DNA of 64,000 nt from Batrachochytrium dendrobatidis JAM81 (taxonomy: Eukaryota > Chytridiomycota > Chytridiomycetes > Rhizophydiales): positions 3,808,532 to 3,872,531 of the forward strand of contig NW_006281099.1 of assembly GCF_000203795.2 (NCBI RefSeq). The letters are read 5' to 3'. Under the pieces are notes generated by a model that saw nothing but the letters and a program-made list of their open reading frames with translations, was not told where the DNA came from and did not search any database. Numbering within the stretch: position 1 is the stretch's first letter; each line of letters begins with the position of its first letter. Of this stretch, positions 46,507 through 57,616 are shown one piece after another. Made by a program: the position numbers and the translations under genes.

Positions 46507-49500
46507 TTAACGCGGACTAGGGAGTTTAAAAATTGAACAGTGATGGTTTTGATTAACCTAATTAATGTGAACAGAACGCTCAATCTGTTTGGAAATAATA
46601 GACATTACAATATTAGTTGCATTTCTATTGATAGTATACAGTCTTTTGCATTTACAAATTAACTTTACCTGGGGTTGTCGTTGGGAATGCCCTTTTTTGT
46701 ATTTGGGAGAGGCTCCATAAGTTGCTTCAACGTCTACACTTCCAGAATGGCGTCTTGATGCACCCATAACATTGGCAAAGTAAATGAATGCTGGAATGGA
46801 GAGGAACGAGAATACACCAATCACATAGTATGCAAACCAAACGGCATCAAGACCACCCCTATCAAGCATAAATCAATGTAATAATGCATAAATAACTAGT
46901 AGGTCATGATTGGCATGAGTAAATCAAAGAATTTGGTAATAAAACTCACATGAATCTACCACACAAAGCATCCTGAATGACAAAAATGTTTTCTGCGAGA
47001 CTTTGGCATGTTAGTGAAGCATACAAAGTATTCTGCACACCTCCTACACTACTGATGGTTTGATTTTTTATCTGGGGGATTGCTATAGTAAGCTGGTGAT
47101 CAAATGTAAAATATAGCAGTTAATTTTCAAATATAAATATATGTGTTTAGGTTCATATCAAATCAATCGTACATTATTTGTGGCATTCCCAGAAAAGTAG
47201 CCAAGACTAGATATGGAGGAATTGTAGTATCCAGGAATGGTGTTTGCATTATTCTGAATTTTTAAAAAATAACATATTCAAATAGGTAAGTACTTTATCA
47301 AATCAACATTTACTTATTAAACACGTGTAAACCTACAATAGCATTATGAGTACTGGTGTTTAAGCTTTGTACACTCGAAATCATAGACGTAATAGAATTT
47401 TGCATTTGATCAATAGATCCATTGACAGCAAGGAATGCATTGAGAGCATCTCTTCGTGTTGTTAGTTTGCTTACAAAATCAGCATATCCAGCATTCACAA
47501 CTGCAGCTGCTTGGCTGCTGGGTGAAAATGTAAGCCCGCTATTTCCGTTTGATGTAGTAATGGCAACATTGTACACATCTCGAAGATTGGTAAGTGCATT
47601 TCTAAGAGCAGGAAGAGCATTCGTTGAAATATTGTTCAAAGTGGTGACATTCAAGCCAGTGGTATCCAAGCTAGTCAATGCGCTCAGTTTTTGGGTTGGA
47701 GAAGGATTAATTGAAATAGATGAGCTAAGATTCCAAGAATTGGCAATTGGAGAAAAATCAAGGGATTCTAGCTGATCAGATGCAATCTTGGTCATATTTA
47801 TGGAGCTAGCATTGAGATATCCAAGATTTGTAGCAATAGTCAAAAGCGATTGGTTTTGTTTACATTGATCGCGCAAAATAAATACGTTGTTTACAGATGT
47901 TTGAGTAAATGGGTCCAGCGCGATTGAAATTGGAGGTGGTGAGTAGTCAAATGTCAGGCTGCATGCATCACCGATCAGCATGGCAGAAATATATAGAATC
48001 AGTGCCAGCAATTGAATTAATGCGTAGAAACCAATTGCAGTAAAGTTGCATCCCTTTACAACACGAGGTTTTTTCATGACTGCTCCAATGTTGACAACAA
48101 CCAGAATAAGCAGGATAATGGCAGAAAGCACCGCCATTACAATGTGACGATAGCTATTATATGTCCTGACTTGGGTGAATATACCTGACACTTGATTGTA
48201 AATATTGGTCAATGAATTTCCAGCAGATCCCTGGAAAGGAGCTAAAGAGCTACCAATACTGTTTTGAGCAACGTTGAGTGCTCCAATTGCGCTTACTTTG
48301 AATGTATTAGTACCATTCATCATAAGAGTATTGATGTTGATGGGAAGATTGGTAACGACATCGCGAATCTGAGCGGCATAAGAATTAAGACCAAGATTTT
48401 GCAACGGACTTAGTGTTGAAGAACCGTCAGGACTTTGTTGAAGACCAGTTGTCATTCCTAAAGCCGCAGCGGATGCAACATCAAAGGCATTTTGATTAAG
48501 ATCAGTACCAGAATAAACGTATGTAGCACCACCGCTTCCACTAAATGTCTGTTGGTTTGCTTTCCAAGCCGCCAAGTCAGCCCTGTCATTTGTAGTTGCT
48601 ATTCAAATATCACAGATTTGAATTATACAAGACATGTATTAGTAGCTTTAGTACACATTGATGTTGAAAGAAACCAGATAAATAGCCTACTTGTGTTTAC
48701 TTGAATTGCTATTGACAAGGTGTTTACTTTTGTAGTTGAAATAGCATCTCCCTGAGTTAACATTGCTGTAATGTTATCCTGAGTAGCCTGAATTCCATTA
48801 GCAAGAGCATTCATATTTGGAGTAACACCTGTGGTCTGAAGCGAATTAAAATCAATAATATGTAGCGCAGAATCCGCGGTCTGATTTACAATTCCTTTAA
48901 GACTAGTAAAGGAAGCATTGATTGAAACAGGCAGTCCTGCAACAATATCCTGACCACTTTTGATAGTCCCAAGAGTTCCAGATGATGCAGAGTCTACAGA
49001 TGTAGACAGGTACACGCTCCCAGTAAAACTTGCAATAGCCGAAATACTAAAACATTTTAAAAATTGCAACACGAGAAGGGCCAGCAGCGTACATGTGTTG
49101 TGTTGGGATATAAAGACAAGGTAGACGCGTCGAGTTTAGGTATATCAACATTAAACAACGAGTAAGAATCTTTTTCTGGTACAGTTTTTCAAAACGCAAT
49201 GTACAGGGCAAAAGCAAAGTTTAACGCTTATAAACTGGCCCATGTTGCTTCATTTTTACAAAGCCCAATTATAGAACAAACTACTTACATGAAGGCTAGG
49301 TTGATAAACGTGAACCAGATCCCAGACCACCATGCAGATTGACGCGACCAGACACGATGGTTACGCTTTCGGGCTAAACTTTTTTTACAACAACACAGAG
49401 CACAGCATTGCATGATGGCAATAGCAATGGTGGCTATGAAAATAAGAGCAATTATTCCAACAAGAATGGCAGAGCCCTATAGCACAAGAGTTCATATTGC

Positions 49501-49998
49501 AGATGTGTGTCGTTTAATGAAATATTGGGATAGTCGCAATGAAAAATTCAATTTAGTCGTTAAAAATCGTTTAGTTTAAAGTGGTAGCCAATGTTTTTAG
49601 TAATTTTGAAATAAAGCAATCAAGTATTTAGATTAAGCCAGTAGAGTTTGTCAAATTAAGGTGGTACGTTTCAAAGAGTTTAAAAACGACAGATATGGAT
49701 GATTAGTTGCGTTCTACAAACTCTAGTGCCAGTATATCTTTAATGATGTTGGCATATATATGACAGGATATCATAGTCAATACACTTTAAGCCGCGTATT
49801 TACCATATAGTAGCTCGTCAAAGTTTTTGTAGGAGGAATAAGACTCCCATTTGTCATTGGAAGATACTTGTAACTACCTCGAGTAGCAATACGAATTCCT
49901 TTAGCAAACCCTGACCATATAGACAGTCCTGCTGGAGCATAAGAGTATAAAAAGTCTTTTATTACTGATATATTTGCTGTTGGAATAGAAATAGACAT
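46507..49998 (-). CDS. Prominin-like five-span membrane glycoprotein B
   Basis: Exons 49998..49804, 49476..49289, 49046..48691, 48598..47337, 47253..47173, 47092..46950, 46858..46669 and probably 46557..46507, about 821 residues. If the last intron is not used, the frame ends at 46558 with 841. ATG 49998 (MSISIPTANIS). TM1 GSAILVGIIALIFIATIAIA; Cys turn MQCCALCCCKK; TM2; loop 1; TM3 after RTYNSYRH; turn KKPRVVKG; TM4; loop 2 from GDACSLTFDY with CKQNQSLLTIATNLGYLNAS; then LTCQSLAENI...DALCG and TM5 WFAYYVIGVFSFLSIPAFIY. The stretch from the Cys pair to TM5 is especially prominin-like. Paralogue of gene A, same strand, 481 bases apart. Shared intron positions show tandem duplication. Confidence 0.75.
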
Positions 49999-50686
49999 TT
50001 TCGAAATGTTCAAGGTCAAGTTTTTGCAACCATGATTTTACGTGTCCAATTTATATATTTGGATTTACAGTCGCGTTCACGTAAAATGAACTACTTTTGT
50101 ATCTATCCTGCAGCGACTTTTTGTTTTCAAGTAAACAATGGTCAGGTATTTATTGCGCCTTTCTAATACAAGTTGATTTTAATAGGCATTTTCAATTCAA
50201 TAAACACAACGTCCATCATATGACGCACACAAACTACAGTCTTGAATCTACCCTTTCTGCACACTTGACATAACCATACATGTACAATCGACGGTTTTAA
50301 ACCCATACGCATTCATTGCATTTACATAGTGAGTTTGACTGTTATGATGCTGTTAATCAAGTTCTACAAACCTACTTTGCTGTATCCCAAAATACCACAG
50401 ATACGTTTGCGCATTTGAGAAATGCAGCTGTTTTCATCCAATTACCAAAAAAGAAATCAGCCAGCTTTGTCAAAAAGTTTAGGACATGGTATTGTTTAGT
50501 AAACTTGACGAGATTGACTGTTTATCCTGTGGTTTATTTTACGTGAACATGGCCATAAAACCAAACTTGTGTACTAATGCAAATCGTATAAATATCTTTT
50601 TAATAATGAATGTCAAGATGTTTCATTTTATAATGCCTCAAATAGCAGTGTCACAGACAACCCACACCCCAATCAAACACAAAAAA
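49999..50686. other. Spacer with a TIR element
   Basis: Contains the TIR-bounded element at 50066..50557; otherwise nothing supported. Confidence 0.4.
50066..50557. mobile_element. Possible 492-bp TIR element related to the MITE family
   Basis: Left end TACAGTCGCGTTCACGTAAA and right end TTTTACGTGAACATGGCCAT lie in inverted orientation, with a 13-base perfect core GTTCACGTAAAAT. The interior does not resemble the 391-bp MITEs. It may be a different non-autonomous derivative using the same ends. No coding capacity is seen. Confidence 0.45.
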
Positions 50687-53600
50687 TCAGTTATTTGAGA
50701 GTGCTTCGATGACTTTGCGTTTAGCTTCCGCATCAAGTCCAGAGGCCATACCCAAAAATGCATCCAGAATAGCAGTAGGCGAGTCAACAGCAAGTCTCTT
50801 GGCTTCCGTAGCTTGACGCTCCATAGTCAGTCGAGCAATATTCTCATCAATCGTGTTTCGAGACTGATGGATCCACCTGACAACGTCCACATCGCGACCT
50901 TCCTGAGTACTGCCTGCGGCACCCGAAGCTAGAGCCATTGTACCAGAGTAAGCGTGAGGTTGCGCAGTGCCAGAAACTCCGCCAGATCTAAAAGCATTAT
51001 CAGCTATCTGGCCAGACATCATATTGTTCAACCTGCCAGAAAATTCACCAAACCACGTATTAAGATGGAACAGAGCATCAGAATAGGACACATCATTGGG
51101 TCCCATAGCTTGACGGATTGATTTGACAACACTGATTTCCGAAATACGACGCATAAGACGCCAGTAGTAAAATCCACGCGACTCACGCCATGGCACAATA
51201 TGCTTTACAACTTGTTTGGCAAGCATACGATAAGGCTTATCATGCAGATCAGCAAACTGCACTGCAGCTTGCTGGTAAATGGGTAGCAGCACTTTTTCTC
51301 GTGCATCCAGATTGCGTTGAATAGCGGTGCGCTCTTCACTTGTAGTAGCTTTATCCAACTGTTTCTTGAGGTCACGGAATGGCTCATCCAATCTCTGAAT
51401 AGCGGCAATGAGCTGTGGCTTACGGAATTTAATCTCAACAATACCCTCGGGCTCAAGAACACCACCACGAGCATCTTCCGACACATACATCTCCATCATG
51501 TCAGAGTTAATCGTGGGATCCACTACTACCCATGCACCGCCACGCAGTTCACCAATAAGGTATATAAACACAGGCTGTTTGTAAGTACGCAAAGAGTCGA
51601 CAATATAAGCTCCAAATTTGAGAATTTCCTTGTACATGTCGCCTTGACCACCAGAAAAACCGCGCCAGTTGGCAAAAATCATAAGTGGCAGTTGCTCGCC
51701 ATTATTAAAGTCTTTGATGGCTTGAGCAGTTTTGAAAGCAGAGTTGGGATACCACACTTGTCCTGCCTCCATGTTGGTTTGCTCCTGGGAAGACTCCACG
51801 GCTGGATCGGCCCACACAATATGCTCTGTAGTACGTGTTTCAACTGCAATCACACCAACGGGAATACCACCCAGACGTGCACGACCAACAACAACACCTT
51901 TAGCCCATCCAGACAAAGTTTCGGTAAATGACTCCTTATCAAAGAATCCGCTCATCCATCCCTTATCAGGATCCTCAGTACCACATAATAAAGTTCTTGG
52001 GTCATATGCACCAGAGGGAATAGGAATATCAATTGGGCGATCGACAGGATCTGAAGGTGCAACAACAGGAAGAGGAGCGTCGCGATGTTTGGGAACATAC
52101 TCCAACCACCGGAGAATTTCGTTGACACCCTCCATCTCGTTTTCAGCCACAAGATGAGATATGCCATTACGATGCATGATCTGAGTGCCGCCAAGCTGTA
52201 GGTTTGAGGTATACACCTCTCGTCCAAGAACCTTGTTCAAAGCTCCAACACCCGTAAGGATAATTGGAGTGTACTCGACTTGAATCACACGTTGACCAAG
52301 ACGCACAAGATACGCGCCAATACCAACCGATCTGCAAGTAACGAGCGTAAGGGTGAAAATTTCTTCGTATGCACGCGAAGTCTCACCAGCAATCATTCCT
52401 GATCCTTGCAGATTTTCAACACCAATGCCGTGGGTTTGACCAATAACAGTAGTCAGCTTGTAACGTACAGTATCATCAACAATCAGCTTTTCGACTTCAA
52501 CAGGAGGAGGTTGGCGCTTGGATGCTGCATCTCGTTTCAATAGCTCGTAATCAGACTCTGACAAATAGAGATAATCAAATCCTTTGACTGGATTTGAAGA
52601 GTCAATCCAAGCAATCTGGAACCGGCTTGCAACTTCTTCAGCAAGACCAATTCGTGCACCAGAGTTGGCAGAGATATAGATACGAGGAATACCACGCTTA
52701 CGAGCATATTCGGATGCCTTGAAGAAAACGAGATCTTCAGTGGGTCCAAATGAACCAATATTGAATGTGATGTCGTTGGAAATAATAATAATATGACGGC
52801 CTTCGGGATACTCTGGAGTGCGTAGCTCAAGCTCCCACACAACCATACCGCACGTGTTAGATCCAGGAGGCCTATAAGTAGGCTCTAGCTTGTTTTGTGC
52901 ATCAAGGACCAATTCTGTAGCAGACATGACGGTTGTCGGAGGCTTGATACCTTGAGCCCCAGCATATTTTTGCCATGTTTTTTCCAGAGTACGGCGAAAC
53001 AGCTCAGGGAAATCATATACATATGTGGTACCCATCAAATGTGCCTTGTATCGCTTGGGCTGAATAGCTTCCTTGGGAGCGTAAGGGGAGCTTACAGGTT
53101 GGTTATGCATAGGTCCAGGTGGCGACAGCAATGAAACCAGTTTTTTAAATCCTGTCACATCCAGTACTTCCTGGTATGCCTGCACTTGCATTACATATCC
53201 AGAGTGGCTGGAAACAACAAATCGCACAGGTTGAATAATGTCGGATCCAGGAATCTTGCGCAAAAATCTTACTTCGGCAGTTGTTACACGCAATTTAAAC
53301 AATCGCTTTCCGTGACGCTCAACAAAACTGCGTAAAGAAGACTCCATTTCATCCAGGTCAAGCTGGAAAGTAGGGATGATGTTTAAAAACAAATGATTGC
53401 AGTCCGTATTAGGATGCGTGGCAGATAAAAGCTCCAGAGCATCTAGCACATCCGTCAAAATGCGATTGCCTTCCGAAACCAAAAAGTCGTGAGTGCGCAT
53501 GTTAGAAAGGATATGTCCTGGGTACATGATTGCACGGATAAAGAAGCGTACATCAGATGTGTTTTTTTTCCCTACGCCATAGTAAATATGCAAACGACGG

Positions 53601-56600
53601 TTATCGACAAAGCATGGTTTTACATCAAAGTTTTGCAAACTCTCAAACTCGAGCTGATAGGCCATAGCAGGCTCAATGTGACGAAGCAGGGCATCTTCAA
53701 AGTAATTTCGAGTGGCCTTGAAAGTAAAGTAGCGAGGAAATTGGCCAAATCGAACCACCATGATGGTGATACGACGAACAAAACTTTGACGAAGCTCAGC
53801 ATGACATTTAGCAATAGTGGTGTGTAGAATACCGTGTATTTCCTTATCAGTATAACTTCCCGAATCATCCCGAATGGCAATGTTCCAAACATCAGAGATG
53901 CTTCGATTGTCCATTTCTGTAGTAGACTTTGATACACCATACTCGGCTAGAATACGAGGCAAATGAGTGCAGAGTTGATCCACAGATTCGAATGCACAAA
54001 TAGCACCACGACGAGGAGTAGCAAAATCAGATCCATAATTTAGAGAGCGTAGATCTCTGAAACTACCAAGAGAACTGATGCGAGTTAAAGCAGTAGATGA
54101 AGTTCCCTGAGCCTGTCTTAATACAAACTCCCACGTAAAAACAGTAGGCGATCCACCAAGATGTTGCTTAATAGAAGTAATCGAGTATGCCTGGTATGTA
54201 TGTAAAACATATGTATACAGGGCAATTGCGCGAATCCCCTCGTCTGCATCGTAAAAGAAACTGGGAAGCACATCAAGAATCGATTGCTGGGCCATGATCA
54301 ACTTGGTTAAAGCAGAGTAATCAAACTGTAGATTAGCATCTCCAGCAATACCGTCAGTGCGACGAGACTTGATACCGCCACGAAGTTGAGTTAGCATAAT
54401 GGCACGACGCTCCTCGGCACTGGGAAGCTGGAAATAAATCAGCAACTCGCGAGCCTTGAGAGAAACCTTGGCAGTAGAACGTCCCTTGAAATCAGCAAGA
54501 GATTCAAGATATGGCATAAAAACCTGCTTGATTTCTTCACAGTCACTGCGCACGGTATTTAACAGCTCCAACACCATCTCGCAGCGAGTGTCGGCCTTGG
54601 ATGAAGCAAGTGCAAGCTGTTGAACCACCATGAGATCGCTCTTGTGCTTGTCACGCAAATCCAAAATAGCAGTTTCGTAACGAGCAGAATTGAAAATAGA
54701 CTCTACAGAAATGTAACGGTCTAGTAACTTCATAAACACAGCGTTGGCATGCAAAGTGAGACCACCAGCATAAGTATCAATTACGTTCTGAACTGAAACA
54801 ATGATACCCGTAAAGAGGATACGCTCATCAATAGGCATGTCATTTACGGCAACATCAATTAAATGACGAAGTGAGTCAGCGGGAAACACATCCGGGTCAC
54901 CAGAAGCATGGTATTCGTTTACTATTTTAAGCAAAGCATCACCTAAGCCAGCAGGAATACGTCCAACGAGAGCGCCAAGAACTTCAGTAAATTCAAGCTG
55001 GGGAAGATCCTTGTCAGCTAAAAGCGTATCAAGACGTTTTACCAGCAATCCAGCATCAGTAGAGGGTTCGTAACCATCCAAAATAGCTTCGATAGACGAT
55101 CGTACATATTTGTATTGCTGGTGGACCTTGTCGCCCACAACAGTTGGGGCACCAATTACGGGCAAAGGATCTTCAAACACAGTTGCACGCTGAACACGAG
55201 CAGGGTCATCCAACACCAGAGTACCAATGATATCACCAGACGAAAGAGATGAACCAGCAGGTTTGATGAACTTGACAATACCGCTTTCAGATGCCAATAA
55301 AGGCATGTACATTTTCATGACTTCAATCTCTGCATAGGCATCACCGCTCTTGAGTTGATGTCCATCAGCAACCAAGTATCGCACAAGTTTTCCAGGAGAT
55401 GGAGAGCGTAGTTTTGTTGGGTCGTTCTCCTTTTCCAAAAGAGATGTTTTGGCATCCACCAAGAGATGCGTCACATGGGACTCCTCATTGGCGTACACCA
55501 AATGACTATGATCATCCAGTAGTAGTAGTAATCCACCGTCAGCCAGTGGTTTTGCATGGACTTCCACGGATGACTTGTTTACAGTCACGACATAGTTTTC
55601 CGGGCCAGTCAAAGCAACATGCATGTTGTACTGCACATTGTCAAGAATAAACTGTACAGAAAAGGAAGTCTTGAGAAGTAATGTGGGAGGTGTTTGGCCC
55701 TTTTCAAGAGCGGTACGATACTCGAGAGTGTTTTTGGTAAACTGTCCATATGCCTTGGCCACTGCACCACAAATAGCAGTCAGAATTGTATCTGGTCGTT
55801 GAATTTCAACATGCTTGGCAATACGAGCATCTAGCCATTGGGTAGTGAACGTGTTGGAAACGTACACCTCAGTTTCGAGCAGTTTTATAAGATACTCGAC
55901 AGTTGTGCGAAAGTCACCACGAATAGAAATTTCCTTGAGTGCCATGATAAGGTTTTTGCGTGCGTCGTCTCTGCTCTCACCATATGAAAAAATATGACCA
56001 AATTGCGAGTCAGCGTATTCGTGCACACCTCCAGAAGAATTGACAGAAAAGTAACCCCAGACATTGCTGTTGCTACGGAAATTGAGTTCAAGCACCTTTC
56101 CACTGTTGGGTTTGAATCCAGCATCAGGATTCTCTGCAGTGATACGAGTGGCAATAACATGTCCACGAGGAGATGGTTTGCGCTGAATTTGCAACGATGC
56201 TGGAGATTCAAAGTCAAAATCAATATCAGATAAGCCAGTGGGAGTAAGACCATATAGAATGCGAATATCTTTGATGTTACTGAGCGGGATACCCATAGCA
56301 ATCTGCAACTGGGCAGCCGGAATATTGACACCAGAAACCATTTCTGTAGTAGGGTGCTCTACCTGTAGACGAGGATTGAGTTCTAAGAAATAGTATTTTT
56401 GGGTATGGGGCTCATATAGATACTCGACAGTGCCAGCGCTGACGTATCCAACAAGTTTAGCCAACCGGACAGCAGATCGCTCCATATGTGACAGAATCTC
56501 TGGTGGTGCAACCGAGATTGGAGCTTCTTCAATAATCTTTTGATGACGACGCTGAACAGAGCAGTCACGACCAAAAAGAGCAATCGCGTTACCATAGGCG

Positions 56601-57616
56601 TCAGCAAGCAGCTGGACTTCCAGATGGCGAGCATTGCTCACTACGCACATGATGAAAATGGGAGATCCGGGCACTTCGCGCTGAACCTGGACAAATGACG
56701 AAGCAAATGCAACCTCGTCGTCTACCAAACGAATTCCTTTTCCACCACCACCCTCACTTGCCTTGATCATGACGGGAAATCCAATACGTTTGGCATGCAT
56801 CAGACCCTCGTTAACATCGTGGGTAGTGGCCTGATGGTATTTGTCTTCAGGAACTGTTGCGCAAGCGGTTTTGCCTGTAGACTGCTCGGTATCGATAGTA
56901 ATGCCATCACCACTCCAGTGCACACAAGGAACATTTGCAGATTGGGCCACAATAGTTGAAGCAATCTTATCGCCCAAAGACCTCATTGCAGAGGCAGGAG
57001 GGCCAATAAAGACAACAGCAGGGTTTAACAAAGCCAGTTTCTCCACAAGCACAGGATTCTCAGAGGCAAATCCCCAACCGACCCAAACGGCATGAACATG
57101 AGTTCTTTCAGCCACATCAACAATCAGTTGCACATTCGAGTAATTGTTGTTGGCAGTACCGCCAGGCACTTCAATGTAATGATCAGCCATGCGCACATAC
57201 TCTGCGTTCATGTTTAGATCTTCGGGAGTGCACATGGCCGTGAACTCAATCAAACGTTCATTTCCAAAAGTTTCATAAGACCATTTACGAATAGATCGGA
57301 TGGCTTTGACAGCAGCCATGCCATTGTTTGCGATCAATACCTTTGTAATAACAGTATGGCCTTTAGCCTGTAGTACAAAGTCTTTGAGTGCAGTATTGGG
57401 CGTGGCTCCAATACTGTTATTCCTAGAAGGAGAAAAAACACTACCGCCCAATATGGGAGTGGATCCATTGGCAGATTCGTTCAGATTGCCATTTCCAGAA
57501 GCTGGCATGCCAGTTAACACAGAACTTGGGGATGCGGTCGAGTCCATTGGCAATGGTACTCTGTGAGTATCAACATTTGGAGAAGTAGGGTCGTCAAAGG
57601 GAGCCGGATTAGCCAT
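50687..57616 (-). CDS. ACC1: Acetyl-CoA carboxylase (cytosolic, multidomain)
   Basis: Single uninterrupted frame of 2309 residues, ATG at 57616 (MANPAPFDD), full length for a eukaryotic ACC. Biotin carboxylase about 85-600: KVLIANNGMAAVKAIRSIRK, ATP-grasp EGGGGKGIRL near 290, ELNPRLQVEHPTTE. Biotinyl domain around Lys768 in EVMKMYMPL. Central ACC region about 800-1500. Carboxyltransferase about 1550-2250: ISANSGARIGLAEEV, GVENLQGSGMIAGETSRAYE, NWRGFSGGQGDMYKEILKFG, MEMYVSEDARGG. It carboxylates acetyl-CoA to malonyl-CoA for fatty-acid synthesis. All key motifs are intact. The first 80 residues are Ser/Asn/Pro-rich and show no clear mitochondrial presequence. No intron, in contrast to its neighbours. 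Confidence 0.97.
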   Translation of the reverse strand: MANPAPFDDPTSPNVDTHRVPLPMDSTASPSSVLTGMPASGNGNLNESANGSTPILGGSVFSPSRNNSIGATPNTALKDFVLQAKGHTVITKVLIANNGMAAVKAIRSIRKWSYETFGNERLIEFTAMCTPEDLNMNAEYVRMADHYIEVPGGTANNNYSNVQLIVDVAERTHVHAVWVGWGFASENPVLVEKLALLNPAVVFIGPPASAMRSLGDKIASTIVAQSANVPCVHWSGDGITIDTEQSTGKTACATVPEDKYHQATTHDVNEGLMHAKRIGFPVMIKASEGGGGKGIRLVDDEVAFASSFVQVQREVPGSPIFIMCVVSNARHLEVQLLADAYGNAIALFGRDCSVQRRHQKIIEEAPISVAPPEILSHMERSAVRLAKLVGYVSAGTVEYLYEPHTQKYYFLELNPRLQVEHPTTEMVSGVNIPAAQLQIAMGIPLSNIKDIRILYGLTPTGLSDIDFDFESPASLQIQRKPSPRGHVIATRITAENPDAGFKPNSGKVLELNFRSNSNVWGYFSVNSSGGVHEYADSQFGHIFSYGESRDDARKNLIMALKEISIRGDFRTTVEYLIKLLETEVYVSNTFTTQWLDARIAKHVEIQRPDTILTAICGAVAKAYGQFTKNTLEYRTALEKGQTPPTLLLKTSFSVQFILDNVQYNMHVALTGPENYVVTVNKSSVEVHAKPLADGGLLLLLDDHSHLVYANEESHVTHLLVDAKTSLLEKENDPTKLRSPSPGKLVRYLVADGHQLKSGDAYAEIEVMKMYMPLLASESGIVKFIKPAGSSLSSGDIIGTLVLDDPARVQRATVFEDPLPVIGAPTVVGDKVHQQYKYVRSSIEAILDGYEPSTDAGLLVKRLDTLLADKDLPQLEFTEVLGALVGRIPAGLGDALLKIVNEYHASGDPDVFPADSLRHLIDVAVNDMPIDERILFTGIIVSVQNVIDTYAGGLTLHANAVFMKLLDRYISVESIFNSARYETAILDLRDKHKSDLMVVQQLALASSKADTRCEMVLELLNTVRSDCEEIKQVFMPYLESLADFKGRSTAKVSLKARELLIYFQLPSAEERRAIMLTQLRGGIKSRRTDGIAGDANLQFDYSALTKLIMAQQSILDVLPSFFYDADEGIRAIALYTYVLHTYQAYSITSIKQHLGGSPTVFTWEFVLRQAQGTSSTALTRISSLGSFRDLRSLNYGSDFATPRRGAICAFESVDQLCTHLPRILAEYGVSKSTTEMDNRSISDVWNIAIRDDSGSYTDKEIHGILHTTIAKCHAELRQSFVRRITIMVVRFGQFPRYFTFKATRNYFEDALLRHIEPAMAYQLEFESLQNFDVKPCFVDNRRLHIYYGVGKKNTSDVRFFIRAIMYPGHILSNMRTHDFLVSEGNRILTDVLDALELLSATHPNTDCNHLFLNIIPTFQLDLDEMESSLRSFVERHGKRLFKLRVTTAEVRFLRKIPGSDIIQPVRFVVSSHSGYVMQVQAYQEVLDVTGFKKLVSLLSPPGPMHNQPVSSPYAPKEAIQPKRYKAHLMGTTYVYDFPELFRRTLEKTWQKYAGAQGIKPPTTVMSATELVLDAQNKLEPTYRPPGSNTCGMVVWELELRTPEYPEGRHIIIISNDITFNIGSFGPTEDLVFFKASEYARKRGIPRIYISANSGARIGLAEEVASRFQIAWIDSSNPVKGFDYLYLSESDYELLKRDAASKRQPPPVEVEKLIVDDTVRYKLTTVIGQTHGIGVENLQGSGMIAGETSRAYEEIFTLTLVTCRSVGIGAYLVRLGQRVIQVEYTPIILTGVGALNKVLGREVYTSNLQLGGTQIMHRNGISHLVAENEMEGVNEILRWLEYVPKHRDAPLPVVAPSDPVDRPIDIPIPSGAYDPRTLLCGTEDPDKGWMSGFFDKESFTETLSGWAKGVVVGRARLGGIPVGVIAVETRTTEHIVWADPAVESSQEQTNMEAGQVWYPNSAFKTAQAIKDFNNGEQLPLMIFANWRGFSGGQGDMYKEILKFGAYIVDSLRTYKQPVFIYLIGELRGGAWVVVDPTINSDMMEMYVSEDARGGVLEPEGIVEIKFRKPQLIAAIQRLDEPFRDLKKQLDKATTSEERTAIQRNLDAREKVLLPIYQQAAVQFADLHDKPYRMLAKQVVKHIVPWRESRGFYYWRLMRRISEISVVKSIRQAMGPNDVSYSDALFHLNTWFGEFSGRLNNMMSGQIADNAFRSGGVSGTAQPHAYSGTMALASGAAGSTQEGRDVDVVRWIHQSRNTIDENIARLTMERQATEAKRLAVDSPTAILDAFLGMASGLDAEAKRKVIEALSNN

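Noticed and set aside
42038..49998. Fungal Prm1 fusion protein as the identity of the pair
   Set aside because: Prm1 has a membrane span near its N-terminus directly followed by a large loop. Here two spans with a Cys-rich turn come first and a fifth span closes the protein, which is the prominin plan. A profile search is still needed.
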